A DNA stretch of 35,407 nt from Bacteroidota bacterium (GCA_018267615.1 JAFDYD010000009.1:230-35636), one strand, 5' to 3'. Counted from the stretch's first letter, positions 16,235 through 24,825 are shown. Notes: generated by a model from the sequence alone, not told the origin. Numbers and translations are program-made.

Positions 16235-17275
16235 TTGAAACGGATTATTCTATTCATCGCGGCTCTTTTTATTTTCATACACAAAGGCAAGTGCCAGGAT
16301 TTGATAACAGCAGCGGGCAAATTCATTAACCTTCTTGATTCGGCTCAGAAAGTGCGTGCACTTTATCCTTTTGACGTTGACGACCGTTATAATTTTTATT
16401 ACTTCCCGGTTGACACCAGGAAAGGTATCCCGATGGACCAATTGAACGAAGCGCAAAAGCAGGCGGCTATTGATCTATTGAAGACAAGCCTGAGTGACGA
16501 GACGGTTAAAAAAGTGAACGAGATCATGGCGCACGAAATCATTTTAAAAGCATTGGAAAGCAGGAAACCTGAGGATCATTTTCGTGATCCCGGAAAATAT
16601 TATCTCACCATATTCGGCATTCCGTCAAACAAAACAATTTGGGGATGGCGGTTTGACGGGCATCATGTTTGTCTAAATTTTTCTGCGAGAGAAAAAAAAC
16701 TGGTTGCCGGCACTCCGGGTTTTCTTGGCGCAAATCCCGCAGTTGTACAAGAAGGCAGTCAGAAAGGAAAGGAAATTCTAAAGGATGAAAGAGAGATGGG
16801 ATTTGCATTGCTCAATGCTTTTTCTCCCGAGGAATTAAAGAAAGTGATTATCAACAAAACAGCTCCCGGAGAAATCATCACACGCAATGATCGAAAAGCG
16901 ATGATCGATCATCCTGAAGGAATCCGTTATAATGAAATGACAAGTGCGCAACAGGAAATATTTTTGAAACTCATCAACCTCTATATCCATCGTTTTACGA
17001 AATTATTTGCAGATGATATGTTGAAGGAAATCCAAAAAGCAGGATTAGAAAATTTGCGATTTGCCTGGGCGGGTTTCACAGAAGCCGGAATCGGAAAACC
17101 TCATTATTATCGAATCCAGGGACCAACTCTGCTGATCGAATACGACAATACACAAAACAACGCGAATCATGTGCACACGGTGGTGCGCGACCTTGAACAT
17201 GATTTCGGCGGCGATGCATTATTGGAACATTATAAATCCAAGCATCTCGATAATATCAGGACTGCCAAAAATTAA
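16235..17275 (+). CDS. Secreted DUF3500 family protein
   Basis: 346 residues starting at a TTG; the signal peptide (MKRIILFIAALFIFIHKGKC) begins exactly there and no ATG would keep it. The family signature runs through the protein: GWRFDGHHVCLNFS, GFLGANPAVV, and the C-terminal GPTLLIEYDNTQNNANHVH with DFGGDALLEHY. DUF3500 proteins are exported and of unknown biochemical function. The promoter at 16186-16215 supports the start. The next gene, a carboxylesterase, starts 129 bp downstream on the same strand. Confidence 0.88.
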   Translation: MKRIILFIAALFIFIHKGKCQDLITAAGKFINLLDSAQKVRALYPFDVDDRYNFYYFPVDTRKGIPMDQLNEAQKQAAIDLLKTSLSDETVKKVNEIMAHEIILKALESRKPEDHFRDPGKYYLTIFGIPSNKTIWGWRFDGHHVCLNFSAREKKLVAGTPGFLGANPAVVQEGSQKGKEILKDEREMGFALLNAFSPEELKKVIINKTAPGEIITRNDRKAMIDHPEGIRYNEMTSAQQEIFLKLINLYIHRFTKLFADDMLKEIQKAGLENLRFAWAGFTEAGIGKPHYYRIQGPTLLIEYDNTQNNANHVHTVVRDLEHDFGGDALLEHYKSKHLDNIRTAKN

Positions 17276-17403
17276 TCACCTTTTCGAACCATTGCATTGG
17301 AAAATAGTTATAGAAAGATTGGGACTTTGGGAGCCAACCCGAGGTAATGAACCTTCGTTAATAAAATTAATCTGGATATCTGATCATCTTTTAAAATTGA
17401 GTA

Positions 17404-18978
17404 ATGGTGAATAAAAAATTTCGATACGCAGCATGCGTGGCAATCATTGTTTCTTTATTTTTTTATTCGTTCAAAAAAAAATTCCGTGAAGGAACTATTG
17501 ATACTGTAAGTATCGAATCCGGAATGATTTCAGGAGTAAAAAGTGAGGCAAGTGATATCGTATCTTTTAAAGGAATTCCTTTTGCCGCACCACCGGTCGG
17601 GGATATGCGCTGGAAAGCGCCGGCACCTCCTGCATCGTGGAAAGGCATCAAAAAATGCGATGCATTCGGACCAAGCCCGATGCAACCAAAGCCAATTGCT
17701 TTTTTTATGTTGAGCAAAGAATTTTTGATTCCGGAACAGCCAATGAGTGAAGATTGCCTTTATCTGAATGTGTGGACCGGTGCGCGTTCCGCAAAAGAAA
17801 AGCGACCTGTCTTTGTATGGATATATGGTGGAGGTTTTACAACCGGCGGCGCGTCTGTGCCAGCGTATGATGGTGAAGCTATGGCAAAAAAAGGTTTGGT
17901 ATTTGTTTCTTTCAATTATCGTTTGGGAATTTTCGGATTTTATGCGCATCCTGAATTAACAAAAGAATCTCCGCAGCATGCATCTGGGAATTATGGATTG
18001 CTGGATCAGATTGCGGTGTTGCAATGGATCAAAAAAAATATATCTGCCTTTGGCGGAGATCCGGGAAATGTGACCATCGCGGGACAATCGGCAGGGTCCA
18101 TCAGTGTGAATTGCCTGATGGCCTCACCGCTTGCAAAGGGACTTTTTCATCGCGCGATTGCAGAGAGTGGAAATATGGTTGTCCCAAATCCTTTTATAAA
18201 AATGCCTTTGCTTTCACGTGCGGAAGAAGATGGTGTGAAATGGGCCTCATCAAAACAAATTCAATCGCTCGCGGAATTGAGAAAAGCACCCGCAAAAGAT
18301 TTGACACAAATAGGAATGATGATGGGAATGTATGGACCTGTTGCCGATGGCTATGTGCTGCCTGAACCAATCCCTGATATTTATGCGCATGCAAAACAAA
18401 ATCATACACCTTTTCTTTCGGGTTGGAACGCAGACGAAGGCATTGTTGTTGTTTATAATGATAAAGAAGCTTTCAAAAAACAGGCACTTCGTTTTGGACC
18501 CGATTCGGCTTCATTCTTCAAATATTATCCGGCATCAACCGACGAAGAGGCAAAGTCTTCACAAATGTCGTTGAGCCGTGACCTGATGACAGGAATATCA
18601 GGATATAAATGGGCTGAATTGGAAAGCAGTTCCAATAGCGATGTCTATCTATATTATTTTACGCGCAAACCTCCAACAGCGGATAACAAACCAAAATATG
18701 GCGCTTTCCATACCGCCGAAATTGGTTATGCACTCGATAATTTAAAATTAATTGATCGTCCATGGCAGCCGGTAGATGATAGTCTTGCTGTTATCATATC
18801 ATCATACTGGGCTAATTTTGCAAAAACAGGAAATCCTAATGGGAACGGACTTCCGCAATGGCCGAAATACGACAGCAAAAAAAATATGACCATGGTTTTA
18901 AGTGAGAAACCGCAGGCTGAGAGATTGCCAAATAAGGATGCACTGGATTTTTTATATTCGAAAATGTCTGGACAGTGA
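17404..18978 (+). CDS. Carboxylesterase type B family hydrolase
   Basis: 524 residues with an N-terminal membrane/signal segment (about 8-23), so it is exported or anchored. Class hallmarks: FKGIPFAAPPVGDMRW, SEDCLYLNVW, the oxyanion-hole YGGGF (141-145), the nucleophile GQSAGS with Ser229, a charge-relay acid in NADEG, and the histidine in GAFHTAEIGY. The length is normal for bacterial type B esterases. It hydrolyses esters of unknown type. It may be co-transcribed with the DUF3500 gene. Confidence 0.9.
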   Translation: MVNKKFRYAACVAIIVSLFFYSFKKKFREGTIDTVSIESGMISGVKSEASDIVSFKGIPFAAPPVGDMRWKAPAPPASWKGIKKCDAFGPSPMQPKPIAFFMLSKEFLIPEQPMSEDCLYLNVWTGARSAKEKRPVFVWIYGGGFTTGGASVPAYDGEAMAKKGLVFVSFNYRLGIFGFYAHPELTKESPQHASGNYGLLDQIAVLQWIKKNISAFGGDPGNVTIAGQSAGSISVNCLMASPLAKGLFHRAIAESGNMVVPNPFIKMPLLSRAEEDGVKWASSKQIQSLAELRKAPAKDLTQIGMMMGMYGPVADGYVLPEPIPDIYAHAKQNHTPFLSGWNADEGIVVVYNDKEAFKKQALRFGPDSASFFKYYPASTDEEAKSSQMSLSRDLMTGISGYKWAELESSSNSDVYLYYFTRKPPTADNKPKYGAFHTAEIGYALDNLKLIDRPWQPVDDSLAVIISSYWANFAKTGNPNGNGLPQWPKYDSKKNMTMVLSEKPQAERLPNKDALDFLYSKMSGQ

Positions 18979-19062
18979 ACGTTGAACAATTAAACGCGAG
19001 TCACCACAAGTTCATTACGTGTTCGCTACAAATGCAAAGACATTTGATAAGACTTTTAACAG

Positions 19063-19977
19063 ATGGCAAAATTATTATTGTTCGGAGCGACAGGTAATTT
19101 GGGAAGAGAAATTGCAAAAGTTGCAAAGCTGCAAGGCTATGACTTAACTGTTGTTGTTAGAAATGAGAACAAAGCAAAGCAACTGGCGGATTTCACAAAT
19201 AAGTTTATCGTGGCTGACATAACAGATGCAAGGGCGTTGACAAACATCTGTGATGGTTTTGATATAATAATTTCTGCGTTGGGAAAAAGTGTATCACCAA
19301 ATGACGATAGTAAAGCATCATTTCAGGATATTGATCTTGTTGCCAATTCAAATATTCTTAACGAAGCCAAAAAAAGTAATGTCAAAAAATTTGTTTACGT
19401 TTCTGCATTTCACTCAGAAAAATATTTGCATTTAGAGTATTTTAGGGTTCATCACGAATTTGCCGAACTATTAAAATTATCAGGAATAAATTACTCCATC
19501 ATTAAACCGCCTGCAATATTTAGTGGTTTTTTAGATTTGATCGAGATGGCGAAAAAAGGCCGGCTTTTTAATATTGGAAAAGGCGACAAAAAAACAAATC
19601 CTGTTTACGAATTAGATTTAGCGGGCGAATGCGTTGCCTCTATTAACGAAGAAAATGCAATAAAAGAGATTGGTGGCAGAACAATTTACACAAGACGAGC
19701 ATTAAATGAAATAATCCAAAAAGAAGTTTGTTCCGCAAAAAAAACAAAAAATATCCCGGTATGGCTTTTCAAGTCTTCATTACCCATACTGAAAGTGTTT
19801 AAAAGAAATACGTACGACAAATTTGCTTTTTTTATGGCCGTGTTGCAGGAAGATACAATTGCACCACAGGTTGGCGAAATGAAATTTGAAGACCATATCA
19901 AAATGAAAAACCGGAACCAGACGACAAAGAATATGGAGCCAACAAACAGGTTGGCAGGGTTGCCGGCAGACGAATAA
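19063..19977 (+). CDS. NAD(P)-binding Rossmann protein (NmrA/atypical SDR)
   Basis: 304 residues. The nucleotide-binding GATGNLG is at 8-14, followed by a V-V-V-R strand end that suggests NADPH use. KKFVYVSAF and INYSIIKPPAIF are typical of the NmrA-like SDR branch (NAD(P)H-binding proteins and isoflavone-reductase-like enzymes). The core ends near 285; the last ~20 residues (after IKMKNRNQTTKN) do not look like family sequence and may be a read-through tail. The gene is more AT-rich than its neighbours, which hints at separate origin. Confidence 0.82.
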   Translation: MAKLLLFGATGNLGREIAKVAKLQGYDLTVVVRNENKAKQLADFTNKFIVADITDARALTNICDGFDIIISALGKSVSPNDDSKASFQDIDLVANSNILNEAKKSNVKKFVYVSAFHSEKYLHLEYFRVHHEFAELLKLSGINYSIIKPPAIFSGFLDLIEMAKKGRLFNIGKGDKKTNPVYELDLAGECVASINEENAIKEIGGRTIYTRRALNEIIQKEVCSAKKTKNIPVWLFKSSLPILKVFKRNTYDKFAFFMAVLQEDTIAPQVGEMKFEDHIKMKNRNQTTKNMEPTNRLAGLPADE

Positions 19978-20076
19978 TGCTAATCGCTACAATAAACAAT
20001 GAACTTTTATTTATAAATTTAACGGCGATTTTGGGCTGATTGAACACGGAACACCGCCGCATCGACAAGACATTCC

Positions 20077-20118
20077 GCGTTCAGCGTTTTGCGTTCAGCG
20101 TTTTGCATTCAGCGTTGA
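20077..20118. repeat. Three tandem 14-bp repeats, GCGTTCAGCGTTTT
   Basis: Copies at 20077-20090 and 20091-20104 are identical; the third at 20105-20118 differs at a few positions (GCATTCAGCGTTGA). There is no inverted arm. It precedes the epimerase gene by 18 bp and looks like another one-sided member of the intergenic word-repeat class. Confidence 0.75.
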
Positions 20119-20136
20119 TAACCTAAAATTAGTCTC

Positions 20137-20799
20137 TTGAAAATACGAGCCATTGTAACTGGAGCAACCGGAATGGTTGGTGAAGGCGTTCTCCACGAAT
20201 GCCTTTTACACACAGACGTAGAGCAGGTGCTTGTCGTCGGCAGAAAAAGTTGTGGCATCGTTCATCCCAAATTAAAGGAAATCGTTCACGGAAATTTTTT
20301 TGATCTTTCACCCATTGCAGATCAATTGATAAATTATAATGCCTGCTTTTTTTGTCTGGGTGTTTCATCGGTGGGTATGAAAGAATCCGAGTATAATCAC
20401 CTCACATACGACCTGACTATTCATGTAGCTGAAATACTTCTTGAGAGAAATAAGGATATGACCTTTTGTTATATTTCGGGAGCGCATACTGACAGCAGCG
20501 AAATAGGGAAGAGCATGTGGGCGCGCGTGAAAGGAAAAACAGAAAATAAATTGCTTTCGATGTCTTTTAAAAACGCCTTCATGTTTCGTCCAGGGTATAT
20601 GCAACCGACCAAAGGTTTAAAAAACACGCTCAAAGCATACGTATTTCTCTCATGGCTCTATCCTGTATGGCGTGGATTGTTTCCGAAATTAGTGTGTACA
20701 TTAAAAGAAGTTGGAATTGCTATGATCAATGTTACGCTTAAAGGATATAACAGGCACGTGTTGGAAGTGTCGGATATCGTGGCGCTCGCAAATAATTAA
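20137..20799 (+). CDS. NAD-dependent epimerase/dehydratase-like protein
   Basis: 220 residues from a TTG start (MKIRAIVTGATGMVGEG), Rossmann GATGMVG at 9-15. Further family features are VLVVGRK, ACFFCLGVSSVGM, a Y-I-S-G-A-H strand, and MWARVKGKTENKLL followed by MFRPGYMQPTKG. It belongs to a short-SDR group (about 220 aa) related to HTATIP2-like oxidoreductases. The length fits, so it is not truncated. The substrate is unknown. The TTG start is needed because no ATG occurs before the glycine motif. Confidence 0.85.
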   Translation: MKIRAIVTGATGMVGEGVLHECLLHTDVEQVLVVGRKSCGIVHPKLKEIVHGNFFDLSPIADQLINYNACFFCLGVSSVGMKESEYNHLTYDLTIHVAEILLERNKDMTFCYISGAHTDSSEIGKSMWARVKGKTENKLLSMSFKNAFMFRPGYMQPTKGLKNTLKAYVFLSWLYPVWRGLFPKLVCTLKEVGIAMINVTLKGYNRHVLEVSDIVALANN

Positions 20800-20978
20800 A
20801 TCAACAATTTTAAAATGGTTCCGAAAGCTGTAGAACAATTTCTACGTTTGAAAAAAAATATTTCCATATACAAACGAAATGCATCATCCTCGCAGCTGAA
20901 TAATGGAAATAATTGGCGGCGCGATATTTTCTAACAGAAAATATTGAATAAATATTTTTCAACTAATACTTGTCAAAC

Positions 20979-21101
20979 ATGAGAGACTGGCTTCGCACAT
21001 TAATCGCAGGATTCGCAGCTTACAAATGGGGAGGTGGATGTCTCGGTACTATTTTAGTTTTTGTGCTGGTGTATTGGCTGCTTGGTCACGGATGTCATTG
21101 A
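20979..21101 (+). CDS. 40-residue small membrane protein
   Basis: An ATG-to-TGA frame encodes MRDWLRTLIAGFAAYKWGGG followed by a single hydrophobic helix and a GHGCH end. A short amphipathic start (RDWLRTL), a KWGGGC turn and one TM helix (about 23-36) make a typical small inner-membrane protein. I recall similar short proteins in Bacteroidota genomes but cannot confirm this. It is preceded by an AT-rich 180 bp stretch with a small hairpin (GTAGAA/TTCTAC near 20830). No obvious partner gene. Confidence 0.6.
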   Translation: MRDWLRTLIAGFAAYKWGGGCLGTILVFVLVYWLLGHGCH

Positions 21102-21140
21102 AAAAAATTTTGTGTACTGCAGGACAATTATTGATAAATT

Positions 21141-23624
21141 TTATCTTATCAATACGAATACGCCTTTCTTAAATATTTTGTTTCCTAAATAATCTGTTCC
21201 TGCTACCATCCATACATAGCCGCCGGTGTCCTGCGGTTTACCGCCGTAAATTCCATCCCAACCTTGCCCGATTTGAGAAGTGCTATATACCAACTGACCG
21301 CTTCGATTGTATATTCTAAAATATTGTAATGATCCAACACCAACCGGGATTGGACGAAATACGCGATTACTAATTCCATCCGGAGTAAATGCATTCGGAA
21401 CAAAAATATCTGGTCCGGTTTTGAACACTTTTACCGTAATAGACTTCTCACCATAACAACCAATTTCCGTCGAAGCCCTCACAGTATATTTTATTACATC
21501 ATCATTGATACTGAAAATAGCAATCGGATTCGGAATATTCGGATCACTTAAATTCGTCGAAGGAGTCCATGTAAACCAATTAGCGCCTTCCTGATTCGCG
21601 GTTGCATTTAATTGCAAAGGTTGATTTGCCACTACGGAAGTATCATTACCTGCATCAACGATAATTTCAGGTAACACATTTACATGAAACGTATCGAGAA
21701 GTAAATTGGGACAACCTGCATTTGCGACAGAAAGAACATAATCTGTTGTTGATAGTGGAGTCGCTTTCGCATTAATATAATTTGGCGTCGACGTGATATT
21801 ACCATTTCCCTGGTTCGTTAAAGTGCTCGTGTTATCCCAGGTGTAACTGGTGCCGATTTTTATCACTGCATTTAATTGCGCGGTAGCGCCATAACAAATC
21901 GTTGTATCGTCCGGTTCTGTTATCGCTTGCGGAAACGGAACATCAATTTTTTGCACGGATGCGACGGAACTTGTATCTGCCGGACAAACTCCATTTTTTA
22001 CAATCGTTCGATAACTTGTCGAAACACTTAATCCGTTTGCAGCGTACACGGTGTTGGTGAATTGAGGAGAAAAATCCGACCAATTAATATTGTCAACAGA
22101 TGATTGCCAGTTCACGACATCGCCGGTTTGTCCTGCTAATTTTATGATTGAGCCGATATCTTCACCATCACACAAAAAGCTTTTTGCCGGATCCAGTTTT
22201 CCTCCGACAGAGTGCGGATCAACAATAATCGTTGCCCCGGAACTCGTATCAGGAACACATACATTTCCATTTCCAACCAATGCTCTGAATGTCGTCGTCT
22301 TATCCAGGTTCACTGCATCATAACTGGCAGCAGTATTCGAAATATCCTGCCAGTGGACGCTATCAGTAGAAGAGAGCCATTTCAAAATATTTCCGAAACT
22401 ATTTTTCAAAATGAGCGTGCTATTGTTGTCGCCGGCACAAACAGTAGCATCACCGGCAACATTACCGCCTTTGCCCGGCAACAGCGTTTTTACACTGATG
22501 GTATCCTGCAGTTTGGCGCAACTATTTTGTTCCTTAGCAATGATAAATCCAGGTTGCGCTCCGGCAATGACATGAATAATATTGCTCGTATCAGTCTGCG
22601 ATGTTATCTGCCACGATTGCGGAACGATCCATTGATATGATGCACCCGCCAACGCCGGAATAGAATAAACGATATCGGAGCCAACACATACTTCAGGATT
22701 TCCGCTGATATCGAGACCAGCGCAGCTATTTCTCAACGCCACATAGGCATAAGCAAAATGACCACCGGGAATACAATTATCGGCTTCAAATGTCAACGTT
22801 ACCTGCTGACCACGATAAGGAGACAAATCAAATGTGACCTCTGTCCACCCCTTCGTCCATACATCTCTCAAATGAACTGGTGCACCATTCTGAACAGGAT
22901 CACCGTTGGGAGTCGGAACGCTACTCAGTATGAATCCATTTTTCCTGGCTGCTGTAGTATCTAGCGTAGCTCCCCTGGCACCTGGACTCACATTGCTTGA
23001 AGTAGGTAGATAATAACTCGGAGAAGCGCAAGTGATCACACTGTCATGGGTTGAAAGCTTCGCAGAAAAAAGCGGTTGCTGGTCGGAGTTATGCGTACCA
23101 TTTTCTAACACCATCGCATATGCGTAAGTCATTGTGTAGGGTTCACTCTTGGAACCAGCCGGCACCGATATTTTATAACTGATACCCCGAATGTATCCTC
23201 CAAGATTTCCAGTCTGGGTTCCCACACCGCCGGTATTCGTATTCTGACTGGCTATTCCTCTGGACACAGCTGTCGAACCAAGCAGAATAGAATAATTATA
23301 TTGATAGCCATTGATGGTAGGAATTGTTTGAAATCCGCCAAACGGATCTCTCCCCTGTTGCCTCACAATCTGAATTCCAAATTGAGTGAGATTGTATTCC
23401 AAAATAACGGACGCGCCAAGCGTTCCATTGGGAGAAGAACTCAATGAATCATAATATTTCTTGATCGCATTGGGGCCATTTCCATCCCTGTTATTTCCCG
23501 TATATGCCTGCCAGTGAGTGAGGTCGCCGGTGGAAAAATTGATGTTGGCCGGGCAGGTCTGCAACTGCGAAAATGCAGTTGCACACATCAATAAACTAAA
23601 ACCACATAACCAGCATTTCATCAA
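21141..23624 (-). CDS. Large secreted T9SS cargo with gliding-motility C-terminal domain (CHU_C)
   Basis: 827 residues. It has a signal peptide (about 1-20, MMKCW start; the second Met at 23621 is equally possible). Residues about 25-300 form a lectin- or adhesin-like beta domain. Several Ig/PKD-like repeats follow (about 310-735; each has a C-x-G-D/C-x-x-D pattern such as PEVCVGSD, ATVCAGDN, SFLCDGED and TICYGAT). The last ~85 residues are the type B sorting domain: FVPNAFTPDG, YFRIYNRSGQLVY, GWDGIYGGKPQDTGGYVWM and the KKGVFVLIR end. The type IX secretion system exports such proteins to the surface. This is a likely adhesin or surface matrix protein. Confidence 0.92.
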   Translation of the reverse strand: MMKCWLCGFSLLMCATAFSQLQTCPANINFSTGDLTHWQAYTGNNRDGNGPNAIKKYYDSLSSSPNGTLGASVILEYNLTQFGIQIVRQQGRDPFGGFQTIPTINGYQYNYSILLGSTAVSRGIASQNTNTGGVGTQTGNLGGYIRGISYKISVPAGSKSEPYTMTYAYAMVLENGTHNSDQQPLFSAKLSTHDSVITCASPSYYLPTSSNVSPGARGATLDTTAARKNGFILSSVPTPNGDPVQNGAPVHLRDVWTKGWTEVTFDLSPYRGQQVTLTFEADNCIPGGHFAYAYVALRNSCAGLDISGNPEVCVGSDIVYSIPALAGASYQWIVPQSWQITSQTDTSNIIHVIAGAQPGFIIAKEQNSCAKLQDTISVKTLLPGKGGNVAGDATVCAGDNNSTLILKNSFGNILKWLSSTDSVHWQDISNTAASYDAVNLDKTTTFRALVGNGNVCVPDTSSGATIIVDPHSVGGKLDPAKSFLCDGEDIGSIIKLAGQTGDVVNWQSSVDNINWSDFSPQFTNTVYAANGLSVSTSYRTIVKNGVCPADTSSVASVQKIDVPFPQAITEPDDTTICYGATAQLNAVIKIGTSYTWDNTSTLTNQGNGNITSTPNYINAKATPLSTTDYVLSVANAGCPNLLLDTFHVNVLPEIIVDAGNDTSVVANQPLQLNATANQEGANWFTWTPSTNLSDPNIPNPIAIFSINDDVIKYTVRASTEIGCYGEKSITVKVFKTGPDIFVPNAFTPDGISNRVFRPIPVGVGSLQYFRIYNRSGQLVYSTSQIGQGWDGIYGGKPQDTGGYVWMVAGTDYLGNKIFKKGVFVLIR

Positions 23625-23925
23625 TTTATCTTTTGTAGCAGTTAGGAAACTGTTTCAGAACAAAATGCGGATTGAAACCGCACCATGGTGGAATACGATC
23701 AGTTAATTCATCGATTTCCAGGTTAGCGTTTTGGTGTTCTATCCTAGCGACAGGAGCAAACCGGGGTGCCTTACCAAATTTAATACTTTTTAATGGCTGC
23801 TTGCACACTTATTCATACACAATTAATATGACCGCTTCCAGTAAAATATATACGGAGTTGAAGCGAATGGGATGCTTTTGGGGAGAATTATGGGTGAGGC
23901 AGGTTGAGTGAATTGAATGGCTAAT

Positions 23926-23985
23926 CCTTTGCGATTTTGCGTCTTTGCGTGAGAATTTTCTCGCAAAGACGCAAAATCGCAAAGG
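23926..23985. repeat. Intergenic hairpin, TTTGCGTCTTTGCG family
   Basis: CCTTTGCGATTTTGCGTCTT (23926-23945) pairs perfectly with its right partner (ending 23985), and the stem continues through TGCG and GAGAA/TTCTC with one bulged T. The word TTGCG is repeated within the arm. A weaker outer symmetry (GTTGA, TTGAATGG) extends to about 23903-24010. It lies 28 bp past the DinB-like stop at 24014, on the side away from the gene start, so it can serve as its terminator. The rest of the 389 bp gap (23625-23925) shows only a possible -7 box (minus TAAATTTG, 23775-23782) for the T9SS cargo gene. Confidence 0.88.
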
Positions 23986-24013
23986 CTCATCCATTCAACC
24001 CAATCAACTCCTT

Positions 24014-24421
24014 CTAATAACTGTACTCCGGCGGTGTAATGCCTTTGCATCGCAGAAACAACACTGCTTGCCCGCGATGATGCGTAATGTGATCGATCGT
24101 TGCATGGAATCCTTTCACAACATGATCGGTTGTTTTCAAAGTTGAAATGCTTTTTTTCAAAGATTCGTAAGCATCATGCAGATACTTTTTTATTTCTGTT
24201 TTATCAGCTTTTACCGATGGAGGATTCCATGGTGTTTCAACTGACTCCACATAATTTTTTCGCCACCATTCAATTCCGTAGGCGATATGATGAAGCAGTT
24301 CGCGAAAGTTCCATCCGGCACCTGCCGGTTTAAAATCATAGTCATTAGCTGGCATTGCTTCTGCCACTGCAAGCGTGTAATTCTTTGAATTTTCCAATGT
24401 GATTAATAATTGATCTTTCAT
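24014..24421 (-). CDS. DinB family protein
   Basis: 135 residues, the compact DinB form. The metal triad is visible: His44/45 in ELLHHIAYG, His111 and His114/115 in DHITHHRGQAVLFLR, followed by the typical KGITPPEY end. DinB-fold proteins are cytoplasmic metal-binding four-helix bundles, often induced by stress; the biochemical role here is open. It is shorter than, and only distantly similar to, the DinB-like gene at 7811-8335. A -7 box lies at 24441-24448. Confidence 0.85.
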   Translation of the reverse strand: MKDQLLITLENSKNYTLAVAEAMPANDYDFKPAGAGWNFRELLHHIAYGIEWWRKNYVESVETPWNPPSVKADKTEIKKYLHDAYESLKKSISTLKTTDHVVKGFHATIDHITHHRGQAVLFLRCKGITPPEYSY

Positions 24422-24440
24422 AACAGGTAAATATTTAGCG

Positions 24441-24448
24441 CAAAAATA
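24441..24448 (-). promoter_or_regulatory. Bacteroidota -7 box for the DinB gene
   Basis: The minus strand reads TATTTTTG, an exact TAnnTTTG match, 20-27 bp before the ATG at 24421; the leader would be about 13 nt. A weak -33 (TTTA, 24463-24466) is at slightly short spacing. Confidence 0.45.
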
Positions 24449-24487
24449 TCAGGCGCCGCGAGTAAAGACTTTAGGAATCTTGCTATT

Positions 24488-24581
24488 GAACCATGATTAA
24501 AGAAGAGTGGAGAAACAGAGCGGAGAGCGCATAATCCTTCGCTCTCCGCTCTGTTTCTCCACTCTTCTTTAATCATGGTTC
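24488..24581. repeat. Perfect 42-bp hairpin, GAACCATGATTAAAG family (copy 2)
   Basis: Left arm 24488-24529 and right arm 24540-24581 are perfectly complementary over 42 bp with a 10-nt loop. The outer arm GAACCATGATTAAAG is shared with 15490-15504. The inner arm (AAGAGTGGAGAAACAGAGCG and GAGAGCG) is unrelated to the copy at 15.5 kb. It is followed 6 bp later by the terminator at 24588-24610. A perfect 42-bp palindrome is normally unstable and is therefore notable. Confidence 0.95.
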
Positions 24582-24587
24582 ATAAAA

Positions 24588-24610
24588 AAAGCCGCAAAAT
24601 TTGCGGCTTT
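24588..24610. terminator. Intrinsic terminator hairpin, GCCGCAAA type (bidirectional)
   Basis: AAAGCCGCAAA (24588-24598) pairs with TTTGCGGCTTT (24600-24610). The minus strand continues with T residues (TTTTTTTATG), so it fits as the end of the minus-strand element 24611-24876. It is the same hairpin as at 7335-7356. Confidence 0.7.
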
Positions 24611-24825
24611 CTTTGACCCAGAAAAATATGTTGCATAAACTTCAGTACAATTATCTGAGTACGGTTCATTAGTAATTCAAAGGAAATGGATTTGGATAAG
24701 GTTTGGTTTTTTCAGGATTAGGATTTCGTTGTGTTTTCAAAGGATTGGTACTGTAAAGATGTAGAGAAAAAATTCCTGAATTAAATTATTTCGACGTTTA
24801 TGCTGTTTTCTTCGATAATTGGATT
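24588..24825 (-). repeat. Copy 2 of the diverged ~235 bp element
   Basis: It aligns with 7335-7566 over its whole length in the same orientation. Shared blocks, read on the minus strand: 63 nt without gaps; CATCTTTACAGTAC; CAATCCTTTGAAAAC; a second CCTTTGAA 60 nt on; GAACCGTAC; AACATATTTTTCTGGGT; terminator. A different long palindrome abuts this copy on its terminator side. See the small ORF at 24781-24876. Confidence 0.6.

Noticed and set aside
17276..17403. A 50-codon frame after the DUF3500 stop with an I-E-R-L-G-L-W-E-P stretch that recalls the end of IS91-type transposases
   Set aside because: Too short, no terminal repeats, no other transposase motif; probably chance or a very old remnant.
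21130..21153. ATTGATAA/TTATCAAT hairpin overlapping the stop of the T9SS cargo gene
   Set aside because: Short AT-only stem with no T-run after it on the minus strand; too weak to call a terminator.
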